The position numbers and the translations under genes are program-made. A DNA stretch of 64,000 nucleotides from Kluyvera genomosp. 3 (GTDB taxonomy: Bacteria > Pseudomonadota > Gammaproteobacteria > Enterobacterales > Enterobacteriaceae), in contig CP022114.1 of the NCBI GenBank assembly GCA_002211745.1, positions 1,240,001 through 1,304,000 of the forward strand, read 5' to 3'. Shown here one piece after another: positions 41,801-52,550 of the stretch; the stretch's first letter is position 1, and the number at the start of each line of letters is the position of its first letter. The notes below the pieces were generated by a model that had not been told where the DNA came from, did not search any database, and was given only the letters and a program-made list of their open reading frames with translations.

Positions 41801-43771
41801 GCTGCGGGTGATGGCGCAGGCGTGGACGAGCGAAGATTTCGGCAGCGCAGAACAAAAAGTGGTGGTGGCCGCGCCGGTGGTGGCCGAGCTGAACACCCGC
41901 GCTTTATGGCCGGTGGCGATAGCGCGCGACTGACGCTGGACGTCACTAACCTTACCGATAAACCTCAAACGCTGAACGTGAAGATTGCGGCTACGGGCCT
42001 GTTGACGCTGAAAAGCGGTCAACCGTCGCCGGTGACGCTGGAGCCGGGCGTGCGCACCACGCTGTTTGTGCCCGTCAGCGCCAGTGATGGCTTCGGCGAT
42101 GGTGAGGTGAACGTCACCGTCTCGGGATGAATCTGCCGGGAGAAACGCTGGCCGACCTGCATAAGCAGTGGAAAATTGGCGTGCGTCCGGCCTTCCCGGC
42201 GCAAACGGTGAACAACGGCGCGGTGCTGCAACCCGGTGAAAGCTGGAGTGTGCCGGCTAACCAGAACGCGCTCTTCTCGCCGGTGACACAGCAGGGCCAG
42301 CTCCTGCTCAGCGGGAAACCCCGCTGAACCTGGCGCGCTATATTCGTGAGCTGAAAGCCTATCCGTACGGCTGTCTGGAACAAACCGCCAGCGGCCTGTT
42401 CCCGCAGCTTTATACTAACGCCGCGCAGCTGAAAACGCTGGGCATTGTGGGTGACAGCGATGACAAACGCCGAGCGGCGGTGGACATCGGTATCTCGCGG
42501 TTGCTGCAAATGCAAAAAGAGAGCGGCGGCTTTGGGCTGTGGGATAAAGAAGGGCCGGAGGAGTACTGGCTGACCGCCTATGCTATGGACTTCCTGGTGC
42601 GCGCGGCGGAGCAAGGCTATAGCGTTCCGGCGCAGGCGATTAATAACGGCAACAACCGGCTGCTGCGCTATCTTCAGGAGCCGGGCTGATGAGCGTTCGC
42701 TACACCGACGATAATGCCGCCAGCCGCTTCGCCATTCAGTCCTATGCCGGGCTGGTGCTGGCCAGACAGCAAAAAGCGCCGCTGGGCGCGTTACGCGAGC
42801 TATGGGAACGCCGCGAGCAGGCGCGCTCCGGTCTGCCGCTGATGCAGTTAGGTATCGCGCTGAAGGCGATGGGCGACGCGCCGCGCAGCGAACAGGCATT
42901 ACAGCTGGCGCTGACCACCAAACGCTCGGACCAGACCCGCTGGTTGGCAGACTACGGTAGCGACCTGCGAGATAACGCGCTGATGCTGGCCCTGTTGGAA
43001 GAGAACAAGCTGCTGCCGGACGCGCAGAATGCGCTGCTGCAAACTCTCTCCGAGCAGGCATTTAGCGAACGTTGGCTGTCAACTCAGGAGAATAATGCGC
43101 TGTTCCTCGCGGCGAGAAGCGTGCTGGACCTGCCGGGTAACTGGCAGGCGCAAACGACGCTGGACAGCCAGCCGTTGCAGGGCGAAAAGGCGTTGACGCG
43201 CAACCTCGATGCTGAACAACTTTCGGCGCTGAAAGTGACCAACAGCGGCCAGCAGCCGCTGTGGCTGCGCCTCGATAGCACCGGCTACCCGGAACACGCT
43301 CCGGCGGCCAGCAGCAACGTGCTGCATATTGAACGCCAGTTCTATGGCACTGATGGGCAGCGTAAATCGCTCTCTTCGCTGCGCAGCGGTGAACTGGTGC
43401 TGGTGAAACTGGATATCAACGCCAGCCAAAACGTGCCGGACGCGCTGGTGGTGGATATGTTGCCTGCCGGGCTGGAACTGGAAAACCAGAATCTGGCTAA
43501 CAGCAGCGCGAACCTGCAGGATAACGGCAGCGAAGTGCAGGAGTGGCTGAACCAGATGCAGCAGGCGGATATTCAACATATGGAATTCCGTGATGATCGC
43601 TTTGTGGCCGCGGTGGCAGTGAATGCCAATCAGCCGGTGACGGTGGTCTATCTGGCGCGGGCGGTGATGCCGGGGACCTATCAGGTGCCGCCAACGCAGG
43701 TGGAATCGATGTATGTGCCAGCCTGGCGTGCAGTTGGCGCGGCGGACGATATGCTGATCGTCGTACCGTAA
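38844..43771 (+). CDS. yfhM: YfhM, bacterial alpha-2-macroglobulin lipoprotein (heavily frameshifted)
   Basis: Periplasmic lipoprotein protease trap, about 1650 residues (E. coli 1653). Lipobox TLAGC with Cys22. Macroglobulin domains follow (for example FFMFGPRDLYRPGETVILNG and KLDKPSYQPGDTIKLHVAAP), and the thioester site CLEQ is in YPYGCLEQTASGLF near 42370, so the thioester-forming residues are intact. The C-terminal receptor-like domain precedes the stop at 43771. It is thought to trap foreign proteases when the envelope is breached, working with PBP1C. At least twelve one-base frame breaks between 39470 and 42690, all in G or C runs, split it. Stop codon is followed one base later by the pbpC start. 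Confidence 0.94.
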
Positions 43772-43772
43772 G

Positions 43773-46081
43773 ATGCGGATCGTCTGCTGGAAACGCCCCG
43801 TCTGGCGCTGGCTGGCCGGGCGGTGGTACTGTTTTGCGGCGCGATTGTGCTGGCGGATAAGCAGTGGCCGCTGCCGCTGCATGAAGTGTCCCCGCGCGGT
43901 CGTGGTCGCCGAAGATGGCAGCCCGCTGTGGCGCTTTGCCGACGCCGAGGGGATCTGGCGCTACCCGGTCACGATTGAAGAGGTCTCGCTGCGTTACCTC
44001 GACGCTCTTATTCAGTATGAAGACCGTTGGTTCTGGGATCACCCCGGCGTTAATCCGTTTTCTATCGCCCGCGCCGCCTGGCAGGATCTCACTGCCGGGC
44101 GCGTGGTCTCTGGCGGCAGCACGCTCACCATGCAGGTGGCGCGGTTGCTGGACCCGCATCCGCGCACTTTCGGCGGTAAGTTTCGCCAGCTCTGGCGCGC
44201 TTTCCAGCTGGAGTGGCACCTCTCTAAGCGCGACATTCTTACGCTATATCTCAACCGGGCGCCGTTCGCGGCACGTTACAGGGGATCGGCGCGGCAAGCT
44301 GGGCCTATCTCGGCAAACCGCCCGCCGAACTGAGCTACGCTGATGCCGCGCTGCTGGCAGTTTTACCGCAGGCGCCGAGTCGGCTGCGTCCGGATCGCTG
44401 GCCCGAGCGGGCGCAGGCGGCACGCAATAAAGTGCTTGATCGTCTGCTGACGCAGGGCGTCTGGCCTGCCAATGTGGTTAACGAGGCGAAAGAAGAGCCG
44501 GTCTGGCTGTGCCCGCGTCAGATGCCACAGCTGGCGCCGCTGTTTGCCCGCGCGATGCTGGCCCGCAGCCGGGAGGAGAAAATTGTCACTACGCTGGATG
44601 CCGGGCTACAGCGGCAGCTGGAAGATTTAGCGCTGAACTGGAAATCGCGGCTGCCGCCGCGCAGCTCGCTGGCGATGATCGTGGTGGATAATCGCGACAT
44701 GAAGGTGCGCGGCTGGGTCGGTTCGGCGGATATCGCCGATGACAGCCGTTTTGGCCACGTGGATATGGTCACCGCAATTCGCTCGCCCGGCTCGGTGTTG
44801 AAGCCATTCTTATATGCCATGGCATTGGACAGCGCGTTGATTCATCCGGCGTCCCTGCTACAGGATGTGCCGCGGCGGATCGGCGATTATCGCCCTGGTA
44901 ACTTCGATAGCGGTTTCCACGGCCCGGTGAGTATGAGCGACGCGCTGGTGCGATCCCTTAACCTGCCCGCAGTACAGGTGCTGGACGCCTATGGGCCGAA
45001 ACAGTTTGCCGCGCGTTTGCGTAATGCGGGGTTGCCGCTGATCTTACCGGCAGGGCGGAACCGAATTTGTCATTGATTCTCGGCGGTGCGGGCGCCCGTC
45101 TGGCCGATATTACCGCCGCCTATAGCGCCTTCGCCCGTCATGGGAAAGTGGGTAAATTGCGGATGCTGGCAAGCGATCCGCTGGTTGAACGCCCGCTGCT
45201 GTCGCCAGGCGCGGCGTGGATTACTCGACGTATTCTGGCGGGGAAGCGCAGCCTGTGCCGGATGCTTCGCTACCGCAGGTGCCGTCGCTGGCGTGGAAAA
45301 CCGGCACCAGCTACGGCTATCGCGATGCCTGGGCGATTGGCGTTAACGCGCGTTACAGCATCGGGATCTGGACCGGCAGACCCGATGGCACACCGGTAGC
45401 CGGACAATTTGGTTTTGCCAGCGCCATCCCGCTGCTCAATCAGGTGAACAATCTCCTGGCTTCGCGCGGCGTGCGTCAGCAGGAAGGGCGCGATCCGAGG
45501 CCGGCCTCAGTGAGCGCGGCGGAAATCTGTTGGCCGGGTGGTCAGCCGCTGCCGGCGGGCGACGGTAACTGTCGTCGTCGGTTATCGACCTGGGTGCTGG
45601 ATAATAGCCTGCCGCCCACGCTGCTGTTGCCGGAACAGGAGGGGATGCAGGGTATCCGTTTCCCGCTGTGGCTGGACGCCGCAGGCAAGCGGGTGGCGGC
45701 GGACTGTCCGGATGCTCGCGAGGTCACCCTTAACGTTTGGCCGCTCCCGCTGGAACCGTGGCTCCCGCCGGGGAGCGCCGTGCGGCGCGACTGCCGCCAG
45801 TTTCAGCAACCTGCCGCCGAGACAGTTGCAAAATGTCGCACCGCTGATGCTCACTGGCGTGCGGGATGACGCGGTCATTCGCCGCCTGCCGGGCGCGCGT
45901 AGCGCGCAGGTGGTGCTACAGGCCATGGCGGAGAAGGTCGGCGCTGGTGGTTCCTTAATGGCGACCCGCAGGCGGATGCGGACGACCGTCTGGTGTTAAC
46001 GCTGGAGAAAACCGGAGCCTATCAGCTGGTGGTGATGGATGATGCGGGCAAATGTCGGTGGCTAACTTTACGCTACAGTGA
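43773..46081 (+). CDS. pbpC: PbpC, penicillin-binding protein 1C (frameshifted)
   Basis: Bifunctional peptidoglycan synthase anchored in the inner membrane, about 770 residues as in E. coli. The GT51 transglycosylase has IQYEDRWFWDHPGVNP and VVSGGSTLTMQVARLLDPHP; the transpeptidase has the active serine in RSPGSVLKPFLYAMALD and the KTGT motif in AWKTGTSYGYRDAW. A C-terminal PBP1C-specific domain ends MSVANFTLQ. Frame breaks lie near 43795, 43895, 44272, 45055, 45237, 45832, 45950 and 46049. Coupled to yfhM by a one-base gap, the usual pairing for a macroglobulin that repairs breaches together with PBP1C. Confidence 0.94.
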
Positions 46082-46107
46082 TGGATATTGTCGGGCGGCG
46101 TAATCGG

Positions 46108-46137
46108 GTAGGCACGATAAGCGTAGCGCCATCGGGC
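46108..46137. repeat. Single degenerate REP unit after pbpC
   Basis: A 30-nt unit starting GTAGGCACGATAAGCGTAGC resembles the REP units at 25301-25374 with a few mismatches. It has only a short partner (TCGGGCGGCG) upstream, so it is a lone REP. Confidence 0.75.
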
Positions 46138-46248
46138 ACAACGGGCGCACCATGCCGATGATAGGCTCGGTAGCAGATCTGTTGCTTAAAAGTATTTTAT
46201 TTTAAAAAAATGTTACCTTCATCCATAGGCAACGGCGCAGAGGCTCAT

Positions 46249-46254
46249 TATAAT
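46249..46254 (+). promoter_or_regulatory. ndk promoter -10
   Basis: Consensus -10 TATAAT 60 bases before the ndk start; the -35 region is poor (TAGGCA at 17-bp spacing). Confidence 0.5.
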
Positions 46255-46314
46255 CCGCGCCAGATCATACAATGCGTATGCACGACAACAGAATAAATTT
46301 TATTAGAGGTAATC

Positions 46315-46746
46315 ATGGCTATTGAACGTACTTTTTCCATCATCAAACCAAACGCGGTGGCAAAAAACGTTATTGGCAGCATCTTCTCTCGCTTTGAAGC
46401 AGCAGGGTTTAAGATTGTTGGCACCAAAATGCTGCACCTGACCGTTGAACAGGCTCGCGGCTTCTACGCTGAGCACGACGGTCGTCCGTTCTTCGATGGC
46501 CTGGTTGAATTTATGACTTCCGGCCCGATCGTGGTTTCCGTGCTGGAAGGCGAAAACGCCGTTCAGCGTCACCGCGACCTGCTGGGCGCAACTAACCCGG
46601 CCAACGCGCTGGCGGGTACGCTGCGCGCTGACTACGCGGACAGCTTCACTGAGAACGGTACCCACGGTTCCGACTCCGTTGAATCCGCCGCGCGTGAAAT
46701 CGCCTTCTTCTTCGGCGAAGGCGAAGTGTGCCCACGTACCCGTTAA
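46315..46746 (+). CDS. ndk: Ndk, nucleoside diphosphate kinase
   Basis: Intact, 143 residues as in E. coli. Balances NTP pools by moving the gamma phosphate through a phospho-histidine; the active His is in [12 protein letters not shown] (His117), with the start [18 protein letters not shown] and the Kpn-loop region [24 protein letters not shown] precedes the ATG. Followed by a strong terminator. Confidence 0.98.
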   Translation: MAIERTFSIIKPNAVAKNVIGSIFSRFEAAGFKIVGTKMLHLTVEQARGFYAEHDGRPFFDGLVEFMTSGPIVVSVLEGENAVQRHRDLLGATNPANALAGTLRADYADSFTENGTHGSDSVESAAREIAFFFGEGEVCPRTR

Positions 46747-46819
46747 GGGTCGTTTACACTTTATTTCGTGAATGCGGCGTGCAGACGTGGCATCCATGCG
46801 CCAGAATTTGTACAATGCA

Positions 46820-46863
46820 GCGCCCCGGACGAGCAGACCGCTGTCCAGGGGCGCTTCTTTTTA
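46820..46863 (+). terminator. Intrinsic terminator of ndk
   Basis: GCGCCCCGGAC pairs with GTCC, one bulged A, GGGGCGC, followed by TTCTTTTT. Confidence 0.85.
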
Positions 46864-46910
46864 TCAACCCTCCAGGGCCATAACGTGTAACAACGAGGCC
46901 GGAATAGAAA

Positions 46911-48077
46911 ATGTCTGAACAAATTGTCACGCCTGAGAGCGCCATCCCGGCGGTTCCCAACAAAGATGGAAAAATTAACCTGCTGGATCTCAACCGTCAG
47001 CAGATGCGCGAGTTTTTTAAAGACTTAGGCGAAAAACCCTTCCGCGCCGACCAGGTGATGAAGTGGATGTACCACTACTGCTGCGACGACTTTGATGAAA
47101 TGACCGACATCAACAAAGTCCTGCGCGGTAAGCTTAAAGAAGTCGCTGAAATTCGCGCGCCGGAAGTGGTTGAAGAGCAGCGTTCTTCGGACGGCACCAT
47201 CAAATGGGCGATTGCCGTCGGCGATCAGCGCGTTGAAACCGTTTATATCCCGGAAGACGATCGTGCGACCCTGTGCGTCTCCTCACAGGTCGGCTGCGCG
47301 TTAGAGTGTAAATTCTGCTCTACGGCTCAGCAGGGTTTCAACCGTAACCTGCGGGTATCGGAAATTATCGGCCAGGTGTGGCGCGCGGCGAAAATCGTCG
47401 GCGCGGTCAAAACCACCGGCGTACGTCCGATCACCAACGTGGTGATGATGGGGATGGGCGAACCGCTGCTGAACCTGACCAACGTGGTCCCGGCCATGGA
47501 AATCATGCTCGATGATTTCGGTTTTGGTCTGTCTAAACGTCGCGTGACGCTGTCTACTTCTGGCGTAGTGCCTGCGCTGGATAAACTGGGCGACATGATT
47601 GACGTTGCGCTGGCTATCTCTCTGCATGCGCCGAACGACACCATTCGTGATGAAATTGTACCGATCAACAAAAAGTACAATATTGCCACCTTCCTGGAGT
47701 CCGTTCGCGGCTACATTTCGAAGTCCAACGCCAACCAGGGCCGCGTGACCATCGAATACGTCATGCTGGACCATATCAACGACGGTACCGAGCACGCGCA
47801 TGAGCTGGCTGAACTGCTGAAAGACACGCCGTGCAAAATCAACCTGATTCCGTGGAACCCGTTCCCGGGCGCGCCGTATGGTCGTAGCTCCAACAGCCGC
47901 ATCGATCGCTTCTGTAAGGTACTGATGGGTTATGGCTTTACCACCATCGTACGTAAGACCCGCGGTGACGATATCGATGCCGCCTGCGGCCAGCTGGCCG
48001 GTGATGTTATTGACCGTACCAAACGTACCATGCGCAAGCGTATGCAGGGTGAATCTATCGCCGTGAAAACGGTGTAA
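46911..48077 (+). CDS. rlmN: RlmN, 23S rRNA A2503 and tRNA A37 C2-methyltransferase
   Basis: Intact radical SAM enzyme, 388 residues (E. coli 384). The cluster-binding motif CALECKFC supplies Cys129, Cys133 and Cys136; the methyl-carrying cysteine is near the C-terminus in [13 protein letters not shown] and Cys122 lies in ATLCVSSQ. It installs 2-methyladenosine on rRNA and tRNA. The extra N-terminal residues ([20 protein letters not shown]) vary among relatives. Confidence 0.98.
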   Translation: MSEQIVTPESAIPAVPNKDGKINLLDLNRQQMREFFKDLGEKPFRADQVMKWMYHYCCDDFDEMTDINKVLRGKLKEVAEIRAPEVVEEQRSSDGTIKWAIAVGDQRVETVYIPEDDRATLCVSSQVGCALECKFCSTAQQGFNRNLRVSEIIGQVWRAAKIVGAVKTTGVRPITNVVMMGMGEPLLNLTNVVPAMEIMLDDFGFGLSKRRVTLSTSGVVPALDKLGDMIDVALAISLHAPNDTIRDEIVPINKKYNIATFLESVRGYISKSNANQGRVTIEYVMLDHINDGTEHAHELAELLKDTPCKINLIPWNPFPGAPYGRSSNSRIDRFCKVLMGYGFTTIVRKTRGDDIDAACGQLAGDVIDRTKRTMRKRMQGESIAVKTV

Positions 48078-48086
48078 TCCCGCGCC

Positions 48087-48110
48087 GCGTGCGTCAGAAA
48101 TGGCGCACGC
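48087..48110 (+). terminator. Hairpin after rlmN
   Basis: GCGTGCG and CGCACGC pair around a 10-base loop nine bases past the rlmN stop; no T run follows, so its strength is doubtful. The rest of the 278-bp gap to rodZ holds no further feature I can support. Confidence 0.45.
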
Positions 48111-48355
48111 AAAGTTAAGTGCTTAAGGATTAGGCGAAACGTACTGATCTGGTTAATAATTACGGTGCGTTTCATCAAGTATTGAGGCAGTATGTAGCGT
48201 TACATCGACAGCGTGAATAGGGCTTTTGACGCTGTTTTGGAGTAGGGTATACCGGGCAGCTTGTCTGTCTGTTCGATAACACGACCGGATGTTTCGCGGT
48301 GCGAGAACGGCTTCGCATCAGAACCTTAAATTTCACGAATCAGCAGTTGTAGCGA

Positions 48356-49381
48356 ATGAATACTGAAACCAACCACGACCAACAAGAAGCACAAACTACG
48401 GGTGTCCGTTTGCGTAATGCCCGTGAACAACTCGGACTCAGCCAGCAAGCCGTCGCAGAACGCTTGTGCCTGAAGGTTTCCACCGTTCGTGATATTGAAG
48501 AAGATAAGGCGCCTGCTGAACTCGCTTCAACATTCTTGCGTGGTTATATCCGCTCTTACGCTCGCCTCGTGCATATTCCTGAGGAAGAGCTGCTGCCGAT
48601 GATGGAAAAGCAGGCGCCGGTTCGCGCAGCGAAAGTCGCGCCGATGCAGAGCTTCTCTCTGGGCAAACGTCGTAAAAAACGCGATGGCTGGCTGATGAGC
48701 TTTACCTGGCTGGTGCTGTTCGTGGTGGTGGGGTTAACCGTCGCCTGGTGGTGGCAGAACCACAAAGCGCAGCAGGAAGAAATCTCGACCATGGCTGACC
48801 AATCCTCCGTTGAGCTGAAGGCCAACGGCAGCGATTCACAAAATATTCCGCTGAATACGGGCGCAGATGCGACCTCGTCTCCGGCAACTACCGATACCGC
48901 GGCCGCGCCGAATTCCAGCGCCGCTACACCGGCGGATACTTCCGCGCAGGCGCCGGCAGACACCGCTGCGCCAGCCGCAACCGCCCAGAATAATGCCGTG
49001 GTGGCGCCGTCTCAGGCTAACGTTGATACCACCACCGCGCAGACCACCCCTGCACCGCAGACCGCGACCCCTGGCGCGCTGCCGACCGACCCGGCACAAA
49101 CCGCCGCGCCGGTGGCTGACGCTAACGCGCTGGTCATGAACTTCTCCGCCGACTGCTGGCTGGAAGTGACCGACGCCGCCGGTAAAAAACTGTTCAGCGG
49201 CCTGCAACGTAAAGGTGGCAATCTGAATCTGACCGGTCAGACGCCTTATAAACTGAAAATTGGCGCACCGGCCGCAGTGCAGATCGAATTCCAGGGTAAA
49301 CCGGTCGATCTGAGTCGTTTTATCAGAACTAACCAGGTTGCGCGCCTGACCGTGAGTGCTGAACAATCACCGGCACAATAA
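48356..49381 (+). CDS. rodZ: RodZ, cytoskeletal membrane protein
   Basis: Intact, 341 residues (E. coli 337). Cytoplasmic helix-turn-helix domain (about 15-80: [20 protein letters not shown]) binds MreB filaments; basic region KRRKKRDGW precedes the membrane helix ([18 protein letters not shown]). A long Ala/Thr/Pro-rich periplasmic linker, low in complexity, leads to the C-terminal beta domain ([20 protein letters not shown]). It links MreB to the elongation machinery and keeps rod shape. Confidence 0.97.
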   Translation: MNTETNHDQQEAQTTGVRLRNAREQLGLSQQAVAERLCLKVSTVRDIEEDKAPAELASTFLRGYIRSYARLVHIPEEELLPMMEKQAPVRAAKVAPMQSFSLGKRRKKRDGWLMSFTWLVLFVVVGLTVAWWWQNHKAQQEEISTMADQSSVELKANGSDSQNIPLNTGADATSSPATTDTAAAPNSSAATPADTSAQAPADTAAPAATAQNNAVVAPSQANVDTTTAQTTPAPQTATPGALPTDPAQTAAPVADANALVMNFSADCWLEVTDAAGKKLFSGLQRKGGNLNLTGQTPYKLKIGAPAAVQIEFQGKPVDLSRFIRTNQVARLTVSAEQSPAQ

Positions 49382-49407
49382 CAGACGCGTAATGCGGGAG
49401 ATTTTTC

Positions 49408-50524
49408 ATGCACAACCAGGCTCCTATTCAACGTAGAAAATCCACACGCATTTACGTTGGGAACGTGCCGATCGGCGATGGGCACCTATCGCCGTCCAGT
49501 CAATGACCAATACGCGCACGACGGATGTCGAAGCGACGGTTAATCAAATCAGAGCGTTAGAACGCGTGGGTGCGGATATTGTCCGCGTCTCCGTGCCGAC
49601 GATGGACGCCGCAGAAGCGTTCAAGCTTATCAAAAAGCAGGTGAACGTTCCGCTGGTCGCCGATATCCATTTTGACTACCGTATTGCGCTGAAAGTCGCG
49701 GAGTACGGCGTCGACTGTCTGCGTATTAACCCGGGCAACATCGGCAACGAAGAGCGTATCCGCATGGTTGTTGACTGTGCGCGCGATAAAAACATCCCGA
49801 TCCGTATCGGCGTTAACGCCGGATCGCTGGAAAAAGATCTTCAGGAAAAATACGGCGAGCCAACCCCGCAGGCGCTGCTGGAATCGGCGATGCGCCATGT
49901 CGATCATCTCGATCGTCTGAACTTCGATCAGTTCAAAGTCAGCGTGAAGGCTTCCGATGTGTTCCTGGCAGTGGAGTCTTATCGCCTGTTAGCTAAACAG
50001 ATCGATCAGCCGCTGCATCTTGGGATCACCGAAGCGGGCGGCGCGCGCAGCGGTGCGGTCAAGTCCGCAATCGGCCTCGGGCTGCTGCTGTCCGAAGGCA
50101 TCGGCGACACGCTTCGCGTTTCGCTGGCAGCCGATCCGGTTGAAGAGATCAAAGTTGGTTTCGATATCCTGAAGTCGCTGCGCATCCGCGCGCGTGGGAT
50201 CAACTTCATCGCTTGCCCAACCTGTTCCCGTCAGGAATTTGACGTGATCGGCACGGTGAACGCGCTGGAGCAGCGCCTGGAAGATATCATCACCCGATGG
50301 ACGTCTCCATCATCGGCTGCGTAGTGAATGGCCCTGGCGAAGCGCTGGTGTCGACGCTGGGTGTCACCGGCGGCAATAAGAAAAGCGGCCTGTATGAAGA
50401 CGGCGTGCGTAAAGACCGCCTGGACAACGATGATATGATTAGCCAGCTTGAAGCCAGAATTCGCGCGAAAGCGTCGGTGCTGGATGAAGCTCGCCGTATC
50501 GACGTTCAGCAGGTTGAAAAATAA
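49408..50524 (+). CDS. ispG: IspG (GcpE), HMBPP synthase (two frameshifts)
   Basis: Essential MEP-pathway enzyme converting MEcPP to HMBPP with a [4Fe-4S] cluster, 372 residues after repair, equal to E. coli. Start [20 protein letters not shown] at 49408. Ligands Cys270 and Cys273 ([10 protein letters not shown]), Cys305 and Glu312 ([12 protein letters not shown]). The frame breaks at 49485-49488 (GGGG read as GGG in G-D-G-A-P-I) and 50293-50296 (CCCC read as CCC in T-P-M-D). The 1117-nt span is exactly two short of 1119. As the gene is essential, these are sequence errors. Confidence 0.96.
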
Positions 50525-50530
50525 CGAGAT

Positions 50531-50549
50531 GGGAAGCCGCTTGCTTCCC
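50531..50549 (+). terminator. Hairpin directly after ispG
   Basis: GGGAAGC and GCTTCCC with a CGCTT loop, seven bases beyond the ispG stop. No T run follows; the stronger terminator-like hairpin comes 10 bases later. Confidence 0.45.
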
Positions 50550-50558
50550 GTGTATGAT

Positions 50559-50598
50559 TGAACCCCGCGGGCGTGTTCTGCGCCGAGGGTTCATTTTT
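50559..50598 (+). terminator. Terminator-like hairpin before hisS
   Basis: TGAACCC (50559-50565) pairs with GGGTTCA (50587-50593), then TTTTT. It lies just ahead of the hisS ribosome-binding site (AAAGAG), so it could act as an attenuator between ispG and hisS. Confidence 0.6.
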
Positions 50599-50617
50599 AT
50601 ATATAAAGAGAATTAAC

Positions 50618-51889
50618 GTGGCAAAAAACATTCAAGCCATTCGCGGCATGAACGATTATCTGCCTGGCGAAACCGCCATCTGGCAGCGCATTGAAGGCAC
50701 ACTTAAGCAGGTGCTCGGCAGCTACGGTTACAGCGAAATCCGTTTGCCGATTGTAGAGCAGACCCGTTATTCAAGCGCGCAATCGGTGAAGTGACCGACG
50801 TGGTTGAAAAAGAGATGTACACCTTTGAAGACCGCAATGGCGATAGCCTGACGCTGCGTCCGGAAGGGACTGCGGGCTGCGTACGCGCCGGCATCGAACA
50901 TGGTCTTCTGTACAATCAGGAGCAGCGTCTGTGGTACATCGGGCCGATGTTCCGCCACGAGCGTCCGCAGAAAGGCCGTTACCGCCAGTTCCATCAGTTG
51001 GGGCGGAAGTGTTTGGTCTGCAGGGGCCGGATATTGATGCGGAGCTGATCATGCTGACCGCGCGCTGGTGGCGTGCGCTGGGTATTGCTGAACACGTTAA
51101 TCTGGAACTGAACTCTATCGGTTCATTGGACGCGCGCGCCAATTACCGCGATGCATTGGTCGCCTTCCTCGAACAACACGTTGAAGTGCTGGATGAAGAC
51201 TGCAAGCGCCGTATGTACAGCAACCCGCTGCGCGTGCTGGATTCTAAAAATCCGGACGTGCAGGCGCTGTTAAACGATGCGCCGAAGCTTGGCGACTACC
51301 TGGATGAAGAGTCCCGCGAGCACTTTGCTGGCCTGTGCGCGCAGCTGGATGCCGCCGGTATTGCCTATACCGTGAACCAGCGTCTGGTTCGTGGTCTGGA
51401 TTACTATAACCGCACCGTATTTGAGTGGGTCACCAACAGCCTGGGCTCACAGGGTACCGTCTGCGCAGGTGGCCGTTACGATGGTCTGGTTGAGCAACTG
51501 GGCGGTCGTGCGACCCCAGCCGTGGGCTTCGCTATGGGCCTGGAACGACTTGTTTTATTAGTTCAGGCAGTTAATCCGGAATTTAAAGCCGATCCTGTTG
51601 TCGATATATACCTGGTCGCCTCAGGTACCGGAACTCAGTCAGCCGCAATGCGCCTGGCCGAGCAGGTGCGTGATGCGTTACCGGACGTGAAGCTGATGAC
51701 GAACCACGGCGGCGGAAACTTTAAGAAGCAGTTTGCCCGCGCGGATAAATGGGGTGCTCGTATTGCCCTGGTTCTGGGGAGTCTGAGGTTGAGCAAGCCA
51801 ATGTTGTCGTGAAGGATTTGCGCTCTGGCGAGCAGACAACCGTAACGCAGGAAGGCGTTGCCGCGCATTTGCGCACTATTCTGGGTTAA
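50618..51889 (+). CDS. hisS: HisS, histidyl-tRNA synthetase (GTG start, three frameshifts)
   Basis: Essential class II synthetase, 424 residues after repair, as in E. coli. GTG start at 50618 ([10 protein letters not shown]) with AAAGAGAA upstream. Motif 2 is in [20 protein letters not shown], the histidine-specific HisA motif in [16 protein letters not shown], and motif 3 in [12 protein letters not shown]; the anticodon-binding domain closes the protein. Frame breaks at 50764-50766 (CCCC read as CCC), 51001-51004 (GGGGG read as GGGG) and 51777-51780 (GGGGG read as GGGG). The 1272-nt span is exactly three short of 1275. Confidence 0.96.
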
Positions 51890-51922
51890 TCTCCAGGACA
51901 TCATTATCAGGAGAAGGGCTGC

Positions 51923-52540
51923 GTGGAAATTCATAACGAAAACGATCAGGTTGAAGCGATTAAAAACTTCTTTGCCGAAAATGGCAAAGCGCTGGCCGTT
52001 GGGGTAATTTTGGGGATCGGTGCGCTGGTCGGCTGGCGCTACTGGAACTCTCATCAGGTAGACTCGGCCCGGGAATCTTCCATGGCCTACGAAAATGCCG
52101 TTTCTTCTCTTAGCTCAGGGAAACCGGAAGCACTGGCTTCGGCAGAAAAATTCGCCGCCGAAACCAAAAACACCTACGGGTCGTTTGCTTCTCTGGAACT
52201 GGCGCAGGTCTTCGTCGATAAAAACGATTTGGCACAGGCGGAAAAGCAGCTGCAGCAAGGGCTGGCTGCCGCTTCTGATGACAACCTGAAGTCGGTTATC
52301 AACCTGCGTCTGGCGCGCGTTCAGCTGCAAATGAAGCAAGCTGATGCGGCGCTGAAAACGCTGGAAGGCGTGAAGGGCGAAGGCTGGACGGCGATTGTTG
52401 CTGATTTACGCGGGGAAATCCTGCTCAGTAAAGGTGACAAGCAGGGCGCGCGTGCAGCGTGGGAAGCTGGCGCTAAGAGCGATGCATCTCCGGCGCTCAG
52501 TGAAATGATGCGCATGAAAATTAATAATTTGTCCGTCTGA
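51923..52540 (+). CDS. yfgM: YfgM, ancillary SecYEG translocon subunit (GTG start)
   Basis: Intact, 205 residues (E. coli 206). GTG start at 51923 with AGGAGAAGG upstream. Short cytoplasmic N-terminus, one membrane helix (about 23-42: ALAVGVILGIGALVGWRYW), then a periplasmic TPR domain with ENAVSSLSSGKPEALASAEK and QAEKQLQQGLAAASDDNLKS. It joins the SecYEG-PpiD complex and links secreted proteins to periplasmic chaperones; it also affects RcsB stability. Ten bases before bamB, same operon. Confidence 0.96.
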   Translation: MEIHNENDQVEAIKNFFAENGKALAVGVILGIGALVGWRYWNSHQVDSARESSMAYENAVSSLSSGKPEALASAEKFAAETKNTYGSFASLELAQVFVDKNDLAQAEKQLQQGLAAASDDNLKSVINLRLARVQLQMKQADAALKTLEGVKGEGWTAIVADLRGEILLSKGDKQGARAAWEAGAKSDASPALSEMMRMKINNLSV

Positions 52541-52550
52541 GAGGGACCCG

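Noticed and set aside
39470-42690. yfhM as a decayed pseudogene
   Set aside because: All breaks are single losses in G/C runs, the same pattern as in essential genes, and the CLEQ thioester site is intact.
42114-43061. 315-codon open frame antisense to yfhM
   Set aside because: Arginine/alanine-rich shadow of a GC-rich gene; the sense strand carries the macroglobulin domains.
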